Assembly: GCF_003473545.1 (NCBI RefSeq)
Contig: NZ_QUCM01000018.1
Span: 1-64,000 of the forward strand
From: Clostridium sp. AM22-11AC
Lineage (GTDB): Bacteria > Bacillota > Clostridia > Lachnospirales > Lachnospiraceae
DNA: 64,000 nucleotides
Direction: 5' to 3'
Shown here: in pieces, positions 1-6,691 of the stretch
How the letters are laid out: each line of letters starts with the position of its first letter
Position numbering within the stretch: position 1 is the first letter of the stretch
Made by a program: the position numbers and the translations under genes
Notes under the pieces: model-generated
Databases searched by the model: none
The model's input: only the letters and a program-made list of their open reading frames with translations
Told to the model about the DNA's origin: nothing

Positions 1-95
1 TATTTTCTGAATTTTCAGGGTTTTACATACTGTTTAATCTTCAATTATCAAGGATCTCATTTCGTTGTCAGACTTGTTTGCTGCAACGGTTATTT
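1..95 (-). other. probable leader of an rRNA operon running off the left edge
   Basis: No open frame is present. Read on the minus strand, this AT-rich stretch lies directly downstream of two consensus promoters and continues past the window edge. It resembles the 16S leader of clostridial rRNA operons (segments such as CCTTGATAATTGAAG and AAACCCTGAAAATTCAG). That the next feature to the left is a 16S gene is an inference from promoter quality and leader-like sequence; no rRNA sequence is inside the window. Confidence 0.45.
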
Positions 96-124
96 ATTAT
101 AACCGGTTGTTTTTCATTTGTCAA
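96..124 (-). promoter_or_regulatory. consensus sigma-A promoter, downstream member of a tandem pair
   Basis: On the minus strand the -35 TTGACA (119-124) and -10 TATAAT (96-101) are both perfect matches, with the optimal 17-bp spacer. It points left, away from the VanW gene. Two such promoters about 94 bp apart are typical of rRNA P1/P2 pairs. Confidence 0.75.
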
Positions 125-189
125 CAACTTTTTAAATTTATTTTTTCGTTTCTTTTGAAACGATTGCTACTCTCTCAAGCGCGAAGATT

Positions 190-218
190 ATAATAGCAAA
201 CCTCAAACCATTTGTCAA
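190..218 (-). promoter_or_regulatory. sigma-A promoter, upstream member of a tandem pair
   Basis: On the minus strand the -35 is TTGACA (213-218) and the -10 is TATTAT (190-195), with a 17-bp spacer. Both promoters share the stretch GTTGACAAATG around the -35, which suggests a duplicated promoter module, as in many rRNA operons. Confidence 0.65.
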
Positions 219-308
219 CAACTTTTTTGTATTATTTCAAATTTCATAAAAAAATATTTTAATTCTTTTGTCGCAAAAAAGTTGAAAACATTTCCATCCC
301 ATATCCGC

Positions 309-355
309 AAAAATCCCCTGCCACCCAGCATCATCTGCCGGTGACAGGGGATTTT
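309..355 (-). terminator. terminator of the VanW-family gene
   Basis: The inverted repeat AAAATCCCCTG / CAGGGGATTTT flanks a loop of about 24 nt. On the minus strand the stem is followed by a T run. It lies about 45 bp past the VanW gene stop and separates that gene from the tandem promoters. Confidence 0.8.
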
Positions 356-398
356 GTGATCCACAAGATCTGTTTTATTCTATTTTCCGATCTGGCTT

Positions 399-2249
399 CT
401 AGTCTGGTTTTACAGGTATTACCACATCTCCGCTATCTCCAGGGCCGCCATTTTCTGCTGCTGTGGTGGTAGCTGCTGCAGTTGTCTGTACCGGTGCCGG
501 GGAAGCGGCTGTGGTTGCTTCTGCGGAATGAGAAGGCGCTGCGGTTGTATGATTTGCTGCAGTTGTCGCATTTGGTGCTACCGTTGTGCTGGCTGCGGTT
601 GTCTCAGACGGAACATAGCCATCTGGCATTCCATCTACGGTAGATGGAGCGGTGGTTGCCTGTGTAGTTGTCTCAGATGGATTTAATACTACACCACTGG
701 AATTACGGCGGACTACAGGGGTATGTCCCTTATAAGTGGTCTTGTGATCCAGTTCTCTGGACACTTCTTTTCCATTCTTATAAACGATCTTATAGGTTTC
801 CCATCTGCTTCCGGCACTTCCCTTGGACTTGGTCACTTCTGCGCCTGGCTGAAGAGTCTGGTCTTCCTCATAGGTTGGATTTGGTGTACCCAGATCTTCT
901 ACCTTTTTAGACTCTAAATCCCAGGTAACTCCATCTTCCAGGATCGGGATACCATAAACTGCTACCGTTACTTTCTGGTCTGCATAACTTGCTCTTAAAC
1001 CAATGGCTGTACTTGAATTATTAATAAACTTAAAATCCGGCTGATCCCAGCTTACAGTTGCGTCACGGCCTGGTGTTACATAGCTTGGCTCAAATGTGTG
1101 GGAACGGCGGGAGCTGATCTTTAAACCAGCCTTAAATACTGCATTATATAAAGTAGTAGAAACCTGGCATACACCACCACCGATCTCCTGTACTACTTCT
1201 CCGTTATTATAAGCAGCTGCGCCTTTGTATCCCTTAGCTTCGGTACGCTGTCCTACAGTACCATTAAAAGAAAATTCCTGTCCCGGCTTGATAACTGTAC
1301 CATTAATAGCCTCTGCTGCCAGACGCACGTTGGTATTACGGTTCTGGTTCGCAGTTGTGGTCGTTGTAAAGGTGCTGATGGTCTTATATTTCTCTTTTGC
1401 GCTGGATGCAGAGATCTCCGGTGCTACAGTGCTTCCGGTTGCAGTGATCGTTGCATCAAACTTTTTATCATTTAAAGCCTGGGAAATATCTGATGCCAGC
1501 TTGTCCTGGTCAATGGCAAAACCATTTTCCTCACCTGCAAATACGAATTTACCGCTTGCTGTATCAAACTTGTCAATGGAACCGTTCTTTGCCTTCTTGT
1601 CCCATTTTGCTGCGCAGGCTGCTGCCTCTGCCTTGACCTGCTCATCCAGACCAGATGTGTCCAGTGTATAGCTTTCCTGAGGATCACTGCCATCTTTGTA
1701 GATCTCATCTAACAGTGCTTCCACCTTTTCTGCCATCAGATCCGTTACCTGATACTGGTCAGACTCATATTCTACTGTCATACTCCACGGGAATTCCTTT
1801 AAAATAGCTGCTTTTGCTTCGCTCTTGGACATTCCTGTAATAGAGATACCATCCACCTGGACCTCTTTTTGCATTTCAGTCTCAGCTTCGCTTTCGATCA
1901 CTGTTTCTGTTCCTGCAGTATCTGTATTGGAACCTTTTCCCTTAAGAGCAAGGGAAATTCCTGTGATAAATACGATCAGGACTACACCTGCAATGGCAAT
2001 GATCTTGTAATTCGGGCCTTTCTTTCTGTGATATCCACTGCTCCGTCTGGTGGAATGGCTTCCTCCCGAACGGGAAGAATAACCAGAAGAACTGCTTCTG
2101 CGGCCGGAAGATGTTCCATAACTGCTTCTGGAAGAACTGCTCCTTGAAGATGAAGCGCTTCTTCCTGATGCACCGCTTCTATTTGTACCTCTGGCCCTGC
2201 TTCTGCCTGTAGAGGAATTTCGACTTCTGTTGTTTTCTAACTCATTCAT
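399..2249 (-). CDS. VanW family protein with G5-like domain, membrane anchored
   Basis: 616 aa. Residues 1-80 are a cytoplasmic tail made almost only of Ser, Arg and Gly. One membrane segment follows at about 82-103. Next come a region like the putative peptidoglycan-binding domains seen in VanW proteins (about 130-290) and a VanW domain (about 305-435) with the family hallmark GGGVCQVSTTLYNAVF. A G5-like beta domain is at about 455-515, and residues 525-600 form a Thr/Ala/Pro-rich tail like a wall spacer. VanW proteins occur in clostridial envelopes and in some vancomycin gene clusters, but their reaction is unknown. The start is supported by AGGTG 8 bp upstream. A role in resistance is not implied because no van genes are nearby. 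The low-complexity ends are probably disordered. Confidence 0.9.
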   Translation of the reverse strand: MNELENNRSRNSSTGRSRARGTNRSGASGRSASSSRSSSSRSSYGTSSGRRSSSSGYSSRSGGSHSTRRSSGYHRKKGPNYKIIAIAGVVLIVFITGISLALKGKGSNTDTAGTETVIESEAETEMQKEVQVDGISITGMSKSEAKAAILKEFPWSMTVEYESDQYQVTDLMAEKVEALLDEIYKDGSDPQESYTLDTSGLDEQVKAEAAACAAKWDKKAKNGSIDKFDTASGKFVFAGEENGFAIDQDKLASDISQALNDKKFDATITATGSTVAPEISASSAKEKYKTISTFTTTTTANQNRNTNVRLAAEAINGTVIKPGQEFSFNGTVGQRTEAKGYKGAAAYNNGEVVQEIGGGVCQVSTTLYNAVFKAGLKISSRRSHTFEPSYVTPGRDATVSWDQPDFKFINNSSTAIGLRASYADQKVTVAVYGIPILEDGVTWDLESKKVEDLGTPNPTYEEDQTLQPGAEVTKSKGSAGSRWETYKIVYKNGKEVSRELDHKTTYKGHTPVVRRNSSGVVLNPSETTTQATTAPSTVDGMPDGYVPSETTAASTTVAPNATTAANHTTAAPSHSAEATTAASPAPVQTTAAATTTAAENGGPGDSGDVVIPVKPD

Positions 2250-2463
2250 TTCTTTTCACCTGTTACATTTTTTAGCTTATTTTTAATCACAGCTTGTAGT
2301 ATAGCATACTTTATTTAAAATGGAACCGATTTTTACACTTTTTTTCAGATGATTTCTTACCCTTTTTTTCTGTTTGTAACATTCCTGTTAAAAGTGTTAC
2401 CAAAGTATTTCAATCGTGTTATTATTATAGAAAAAACAGTTTAAAAACAAAGGAGGTTTTACC

Positions 2464-3321
2464 ATGGGTTTTGTTGACCTGCACGTTCATTCCAATGCTT
2501 CCGACGGTACCTTTTCTCCCTCTCAGGTAGTGGAACTGGCAAAAAATGCCGGATTGGATGCCTTTGCCCTTACAGACCACGACACCACTGCCGGTGTACC
2601 TGAGGCATTAGAAAAAGGACGTGATCTTAATATAGAAGTGATCCCCGGAATTGAGGTGTCCAGTAGTTTCGATGGAACAGAGATCCACATTTTAGGACTT
2701 TTCGTAGATTCTGATGATCCGGTACTTGCCGCCATGCTGGAAAAAATGCGTATCAGCCGTGGCCGCCGCAATGAAAAGATGCTGGAAAATCTGGCCGCTG
2801 ACGGGATCTCCTTTACAAAGGAAGAACTTTGCGGAGATAATCCTGATACCATTATCACACGGGCACATATTGCCCACGCTTTAGTGGCAAAAGGCATCTG
2901 TTCCGGAATGGACCAGGCATTTAAAAAATATCTTCAGTACGGCGGCCGCTATTGTCCGCAGAAAGAGCATCTCTCTCCGGAAGAAGTTGTAAAAACGCTG
3001 ATCTCCAATGGTGCTTTCGTGGCCTTAGCCCATCCTTTCCAGTACAAATTCGGAGATAAGAAAACGGAAGAACTGATCGCCCACATGGCCGACCTCGGTA
3101 TGAAGGGACTGGAAGTTTACCACTCCTCCAACAACAAGTTAGAAAGCATGAAACTTCAGGAAATGGCTGTCAGACATCACCTGCTCCCAACCGGCGGTTC
3201 CGACTTCCACGGCGGGAACAAACCGGATATTTCGATTGGTACAGGACGGGGCGGACTCAGAGTTTCTTCCCTTTTACTGGAAGATATCAAACGTGAAAGA
3301 GCAAAACAGGCGCTTTCATAA
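2464..3321 (+). CDS. PHP-domain phosphoesterase (YciV/RNase AM-like, COG0613)
   Basis: 285 aa. The N-terminus carries the PHP metal-binding motifs DLHVHSNASDGT and ALTDHDT, followed by IPGIEVSS, LAHPF and a final GSDFHG. Together these provide the His/Asp/Glu ligands of a trinuclear metal site. The family hydrolyses nucleoside 3',5'-bisphosphates or trims RNA 5' ends; which of these applies cannot be told from sequence. The start follows AAAGGAGG with good spacing. It stands alone, divergent from the VanW gene. The 214-bp gap between them holds a plausible promoter (TTACCA, 17 bp, TATTAT) ahead of this gene. Confidence 0.9.
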   Translation: MGFVDLHVHSNASDGTFSPSQVVELAKNAGLDAFALTDHDTTAGVPEALEKGRDLNIEVIPGIEVSSSFDGTEIHILGLFVDSDDPVLAAMLEKMRISRGRRNEKMLENLAADGISFTKEELCGDNPDTIITRAHIAHALVAKGICSGMDQAFKKYLQYGGRYCPQKEHLSPEEVVKTLISNGAFVALAHPFQYKFGDKKTEELIAHMADLGMKGLEVYHSSNNKLESMKLQEMAVRHHLLPTGGSDFHGGNKPDISIGTGRGGLRVSSLLLEDIKRERAKQALS

Positions 3322-3352
3322 AAATTTCGCTAAAAATCACAAAATTTTACCC

Positions 3353-3381
3353 TTGTATCAGAGTCTCATCTTTGTTATAAT
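3353..3381 (+). promoter_or_regulatory. sigma-A promoter of the 78-aa protein gene
   Basis: The -35 is TTGTAT (3353-3358) and the -10 is a perfect TATAAT (3376-3381), spaced 17 bp. It lies 63 bp before the start of the small gene, indicating separate transcription from the PHP gene. Confidence 0.6.
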
Positions 3382-3443
3382 GCAATCGTTAAAAGATTAA
3401 CTAAACAAATGATAATAGATGTAATTCAGAAGGAGGAATTACC

Positions 3444-3680
3444 ATGAAGATCCAGAATATTACTGATGTAGAGAAATTTTTCAAAGTGATCGACCAGTGC
3501 AAGGGAACCGTAGAATTAGTATCTCCAGAAGGCGACCGCATTAACCTGAAGTCTAAACTGGCTCAGTACCTGTCCATGGCTACTATTTTTTCCAATGGCT
3601 ATATCAAGGAACTGGACCTGGTAGCACATGATAAAGAAGACATTGAACGTCTGATCAAATATATGTATCAGGGTGAATAA
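3444..3680 (+). CDS. conserved small protein of unknown function (78 aa)
   Basis: A 78-aa soluble protein starting MKIQNITDVEKFFKVIDQ, led by a strong GAAGGAGG site and its own promoter, and followed by a terminator. These three signals make it a real gene. It has no membrane segment or metal motif. I recall relatives in Lachnospiraceae sometimes labelled 'polyA polymerase', but the protein is far too short to hold that enzyme's catalytic domain. Predicted strands and helices (VELVSPEGDRINLK, then an acidic helical C-terminus) suggest a small alpha/beta fold. Function unknown. Confidence 0.8.
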   Translation: MKIQNITDVEKFFKVIDQCKGTVELVSPEGDRINLKSKLAQYLSMATIFSNGYIKELDLVAHDKEDIERLIKYMYQGE

Positions 3681-3705
3681 ATCATAAACAAATGTGTTTT
3701 GGCAC

Positions 3706-3755
3706 AAAAACAGCTGCAGGCTCCCATCTATCTGGATTCCCGCAGCTGTTTTATT
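3706..3755. terminator. bidirectional terminator between convergent genes
   Basis: The inverted repeat AAAAACAGCTGC / GCAGCTGTTTTA has A and T runs on the two sides, so it can end transcription of the 78-aa gene on plus and of the AlaX gene on minus. Confidence 0.8.
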
Positions 3756-3768
3756 ATTATTCCTACTA

Positions 3769-4947
3769 TTATTCCAGATTTCCAGCTTCCTGCATCAGTA
3801 TTTCTCTGATCGCACTTTCTGCCGCTTTAAAAGTTCCCTGCGCCATCAGGTTGCTTCCGCCGCCTCTTCCATTAAGAGCACCGTTCATTGCCTTGCTTAA
3901 TTTGCGCATATCTGCCTGACTGCTGCCTAAAGCATACTGATATACCTGTTCATCCTCATTTCCGGAGAAAACTCCTACGATCTTTCCTTTTCCCTTTTCA
4001 TAAAGCATGGTAGCCAGCTGGCGAAGCTGTACAGGTGACAATCCCTCTTCAAATACAGCAAGTACCTCCGTGCTTTCCGGATAGCTTTCCGCCTTTTTTT
4101 CCAAAAGCTGCTGCCACAGGCGTCCTAAAGCCAGATCTTTTTCCTGACTTTCATTCTTCATCTTTTCCACTGCATCCGGTACCAGAGCCAGTTTTGCAGA
4201 AAGCAGATTGGAAATACGGATCTCATCCTTTAAACGTTCCCTGTAATCCATCAGTGCCCGGCGTCCACAGAGCATGGAAATACGCACGCCTCCTTTATAG
4301 TTGATCATAGTACGCAGTTTGATCAGACCTACTTCCCCGGTTGTCTCCACATGGGTGCCACAGCAGGCGCAGATATCTCCGCCTGGTATCTCTACAATGC
4401 GTACCAGACCGGTCAGTTCTTTTTTGCTCCGGTAATCCAGCTCTTCCAGTTCTTCTTTCGAAGGATAAAACACCTTTACAGGCACATTATCATAGATCAG
4501 CTGGTTCGCTTCATCTTCCAGCTCATCTAACTGCTCCTGGGTGAGAACACCGTTAAAATCCACCGTCACTTCATCTGTTCCCATATGGAAACCTACGTTG
4601 CCATAGCCAAAATGTTTATGTACCAGACCGGAAAAAATATGTTCTCCTGTGTGCTGCTGCATATTGTCATAACGTTTCTGCCAGTCAATGACTCCCTCTG
4701 CCAGAACCCCTTCTTCCAAAGGAGCCTCCAGTTCGTGGATGATCTCCTCTCCCTTTTCGCTGACATGTAAAACTTTTACACCATTTAAAGCACCTGTATC
4801 ACTTGGCTGTCCGCCGCCTTCCGGATAAAAAGCAGTCTGATTTAAGATCGTATCCCAGGTTCCTTTTTTATTTTTTGTACATGAAATTACGGTACACATA
4901 AATGTTTTTACATAAGGGGTTGCATAATATAAACGGTTCTGATCCAT
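3769..4947 (-). CDS. alanyl-tRNA editing protein, AlaX-L type with DHHA1 domain
   Basis: 392 aa. It matches the editing half of AlaRS without the aminoacylation core. The N-terminal part (about 20-110) has the HTGEHIFSG zinc/active-site motif, the middle has CCGTHVETTGEVG (the CxxxH ligands), and the C-terminal third is a DHHA1 domain ending in a Gly-rich NGRGGGSNLMAQG motif. Such free-standing proteins hydrolyse Ser or Gly wrongly attached to tRNA-Ala. Length fits the long AlaX class. The start follows GGAGG 7-8 bp upstream. It is transcribed alone and ends at the shared terminator. Confidence 0.9.
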   Translation of the reverse strand: MDQNRLYYATPYVKTFMCTVISCTKNKKGTWDTILNQTAFYPEGGGQPSDTGALNGVKVLHVSEKGEEIIHELEAPLEEGVLAEGVIDWQKRYDNMQQHTGEHIFSGLVHKHFGYGNVGFHMGTDEVTVDFNGVLTQEQLDELEDEANQLIYDNVPVKVFYPSKEELEELDYRSKKELTGLVRIVEIPGGDICACCGTHVETTGEVGLIKLRTMINYKGGVRISMLCGRRALMDYRERLKDEIRISNLLSAKLALVPDAVEKMKNESQEKDLALGRLWQQLLEKKAESYPESTEVLAVFEEGLSPVQLRQLATMLYEKGKGKIVGVFSGNEDEQVYQYALGSSQADMRKLSKAMNGALNGRGGGSNLMAQGTFKAAESAIREILMQEAGNLE

Positions 4948-5150
4948 AGGTCATTCCTCCATCCTTTGATTATAAAACGCCGCGTCTGCGGCTCTTGTCT
5001 TTCTTTTTCGCCCTATCATTATACCACCTTTATCCCTTATCTTTATTTAAAATTCTCTTTAAATTTAATTTTTCCCGAAAAACAAGAAACATAAGCAAGC
5101 TGCCTGACATATGATAGCATTGTAATCAAACATATTTCGGAGGAACTAAA

Positions 5151-5384
5151 ATGAGTGATGTAGCAGCAACTAACTGCGGCTGTGACTGCGGGTGCGGATG
5201 CCAGAGCGGAGGAAATGGATGCAATATTATCTGGCTCATCCTGATCTTATGCTGTTGTGGCGGTGGAAATGGATGTGGCGGCTGTTTTGGAAATAACGGC
5301 TGCGGAAACGGATGTGGATGCGACATTATCTGGATCCTGCTGCTTTTATGCTGCTGTGGCGGCGGCAATGGCGGCTTCTGCTGA
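5151..5384 (+). CDS. Cys/Gly-rich small protein with internal duplication (HCB-13-like)
   Basis: 77 aa, starting MSDVAATNCGCDCGCGC. It is built of two similar units, each a Cys/Gly/Asn stretch, a short hydrophobic segment (NIIWLILIL; DIIWILLLL) and CCCGGGNG. Cys and Gly make up well over half of the residues. Clostridial proteins of this kind are annotated 'chorion class high-cysteine HCB protein 13' by compositional likeness to insect chorion; the function is unknown. Metal binding, membrane-associated disulfide-linked assembly or a spore/surface role are all possible. The start is fixed by CGGAGGA, and a terminator follows. Composition is unlike all neighbours. Confidence 0.75.
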   Translation: MSDVAATNCGCDCGCGCQSGGNGCNIIWLILILCCCGGGNGCGGCFGNNGCGNGCGCDIIWILLLLCCCGGGNGGFC

Positions 5385-5401
5385 TCTTCCTCAGAAAGTC
5401 A

Positions 5402-5440
5402 GAAAACAACGGGGCGTTTATGCGCCCCTGTTTTCATTTT
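5402..5440. terminator. bidirectional terminator after the Cys-rich gene
   Basis: The stem GGGGCG (5411-5416) / CGCCCC (5423-5428) is flanked by AAAAC on the left and GTTTTC on the right. It can serve the Cys-rich gene on plus and the 47-aa gene on minus. Confidence 0.7.
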
Positions 5441-5577
5441 GGAAAAACTCCTTTTTCTTCTTTTCGCTCTTCTCCTCTTCTCTTTCCTGCCTTATAACCT
5501 CTGTTTTTCTTTTTTTGTACACATTCCTCATCTATTTCATATACAGCATTCCCGTCGATCACCAGTCTGCTATACAT
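5434..5577 (-). CDS. small basic protein, 47 aa, unknown function
   Basis: An ATG at 5577 on the minus strand is preceded by a near-perfect AAGGAGG with 7-bp spacing and opens a 47-codon frame ending TGA at 5434. The product starts MYSRLVIDGNAVYEIDEECV and ends in a highly charged Lys/Arg/Glu tail (KKKNRGYKAGKRRGEERK). The stop sits beside the stem-loop shared with the Cys-rich gene. The N-terminal IDGNAVYEIDEEC segment looks like a folded strand-turn motif; I vaguely recall it from other small clostridial proteins but cannot confirm that. The strong ribosome site is the main evidence. Confidence 0.55.
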   Translation of the reverse strand: MYSRLVIDGNAVYEIDEECVQKKKNRGYKAGKRRGEERKEEKGVFPK

Positions 5578-5702
5578 AATGAACCTCCTTTCAGAAAATG
5601 GACTCCCAAACCTTTTAAGAGTACATCCTCATACTACAATATATGCATGAAATAAAAGGTTGCCGCATAAGTTTAAACCAAAGCAATAAGGCTGGTAAAA
5701 AT

Positions 5703-6128
5703 ATGAATTCCTACAATGAACATACAGACTATAAACTGACAGACCTGGACTATCTTACAGGAGATCACCATCTGCAGATGATGAAAGCTGCACTCCCCTT
5801 CTTAAATGTTCCCCAACAGCGTACCCTTTCCATGTTTGTGAAAATACAGGAACTTAAAAATACATTTCAGCTTTTTGAGGACGGTCAGACTGCAGCTATG
5901 GGGATCTGCTCCTTAGACCAGCCTGAAAAACCCGGTTCTGTAAAAGAATTATTAAAAACTTTAAAACCTTATGGAAACCCGGGAGAACAAAATCTCATTG
6001 ATGCAGCAAATGCTTTATTAGACGGACAGACACCTTTAGAACAACTCAGACATTTTTTAACTCCCGCACAACAGACCCGTTTTGAAACCTTGCAAATGGT
6101 CATTGCTGCCCTTCAGGCTATGAATTAA
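5703..6128 (+). CDS. hypothetical helical protein, first of a two-gene unit
   Basis: 141 aa from the ATG at 5703 (MNSYNEHTDYKLTDLDYLTG). The frame stays open back to 5643, but the upstream segment looks noncoding. The ribosome site is weak (AAGG about 10 bp upstream). The product is soluble and mostly helical, with no membrane segment or catalytic motif, and ends FETLQMVIAALQAMN. It is followed after 13 bp by another small gene with a clear AAGGAG site, so the two are probably co-transcribed. I do not recognise the family with certainty; paired small hypotheticals of this type occur in Clostridia. Confidence 0.65.
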   Translation: MNSYNEHTDYKLTDLDYLTGDHHLQMMKAALPFLNVPQQRTLSMFVKIQELKNTFQLFEDGQTAAMGICSLDQPEKPGSVKELLKTLKPYGNPGEQNLIDAANALLDGQTPLEQLRHFLTPAQQTRFETLQMVIAALQAMN

Positions 6129-6141
6129 AAAAGGAGTTTTT

Positions 6142-6429
6142 ATGGACAATAACTGGAAACAGGACCCGCGGCTTATGGCAATGGATCCTGAAAAAGTAAG
6201 CTTATTAATGGAATTTGCAGAAAAAACGGCTCACACCGACCAGTCCCAGCTCATGCCTCATTTTCTGCATATATGCCAGGAAGCAAATGCAAAAGGTCTG
6301 CAATTTACAAATTCTGAAACCGCCCTTCTTGTAGATATCTTAAGCTGCCATATGCCGGAAAAAGACCGTAAAAAACTTCCGTTTCTTAAGCTAGCTGCAG
6401 GGAAGATCGCAGGCGGGATCCATAAATAG
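6142..6429 (+). CDS. hypothetical helical protein, second of a two-gene unit
   Basis: 95 aa, MDNNWKQDPRLMAMDPEKVS at the start. It lies 13 bp after the preceding gene, with AAGGAG ahead of the ATG. It is all-helical and amphipathic, with the pattern MDPEKxxLLxEFAE and a basic C-terminus, and no signal peptide. The pairing with the upstream gene suggests that both act together or form a complex. Function unknown. Confidence 0.7.
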   Translation: MDNNWKQDPRLMAMDPEKVSLLMEFAEKTAHTDQSQLMPHFLHICQEANAKGLQFTNSETALLVDILSCHMPEKDRKKLPFLKLAAGKIAGGIHK

Positions 6430-6476
6430 ATTATTAGCTTCTTTCCGTTGTATGTTTTTTTATACTTTTTTAATTA

Positions 6477-6505
6477 TTGCATTTTTATTTTATATATGCT
6501 ATAGT
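6477..6505 (+). promoter_or_regulatory. promoter of the glycine riboswitch transcript
   Basis: TTGCAT (6477-6482), a 17-bp spacer and TATAGT (6500-6505). The predicted start near 6512 puts the riboswitch fully inside the leader. Confidence 0.5.
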
Positions 6506-6539
6506 CTCCCCATGCGGCAAATGCCGTGACGATATACTA

Positions 6540-6645
6540 CTCTGGAGAGTCTCTTTCAATATCTGAAACGAGCGCCGAAGGTGTACAGCAGGAATAAATG
6601 CAGAAAATTCCTGCCAATCTCTCAGGCAAAAGGACAGGGCGGAAT
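6540..6645 (+). promoter_or_regulatory. glycine riboswitch (single aptamer)
   Basis: The conserved glycine-aptamer blocks appear in order: CTGGAGAG, GAGCGCCGAAGG, a variable hairpin (GCAGGAAT..ATTCCTGC), then ATCTCTCAGGCAAAAGGACAG. Only one aptamer is seen rather than the common tandem pair. It lies in the leader of an AGCS-family amino acid symporter, the type of gene such riboswitches control. No terminator follows before the start codon, so control of translation or of RNA stability is more likely than attenuation (inference). Confidence 0.92.
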
Positions 6646-6691
6646 CAGACGATCCACAGACGTAGAACATACAAAGGGAGACTATCTAATT

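Noticed and set aside
399..2249. VanW protein as a sign of vancomycin resistance
   Set aside because: No vanHAX, vanS or vanR genes nearby; VanW domains are common in clostridial envelopes without resistance.
3444..3680. 'PolyA polymerase' label for the 78-aa protein
   Set aside because: At 78 residues it cannot contain the nucleotidyltransferase domain; treated as unknown.
5126..5368. 80-aa Pro/His-rich minus-strand frame opposite the Cys-rich gene
   Set aside because: Antisense shadow of Gly/Cys codons with no ribosome site.
5257..5655. 132-aa frame overlapping the Cys-rich gene in another frame
   Set aside because: It lacks a ribosome site, runs through the terminator and across the 47-aa minus-strand gene, and is a frame shadow of the repetitive Cys/Gly codons.
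6501..6685. 10-bp perfect complement between ATAGTCTCCC (6501-6510) and GGGAGACTAT (6676-6685) at the ribosome site, suggesting sequestration
   Set aside because: The 5' partner overlaps the best -10 box, so most of it would not be transcribed. Kept only as a note in case the start site maps upstream.
6581..6691. Upstream extension of the AGCS symporter frame
   Set aside because: It reads through the conserved aptamer core, which is RNA; the ATG at 6692 fits the family N-terminus.
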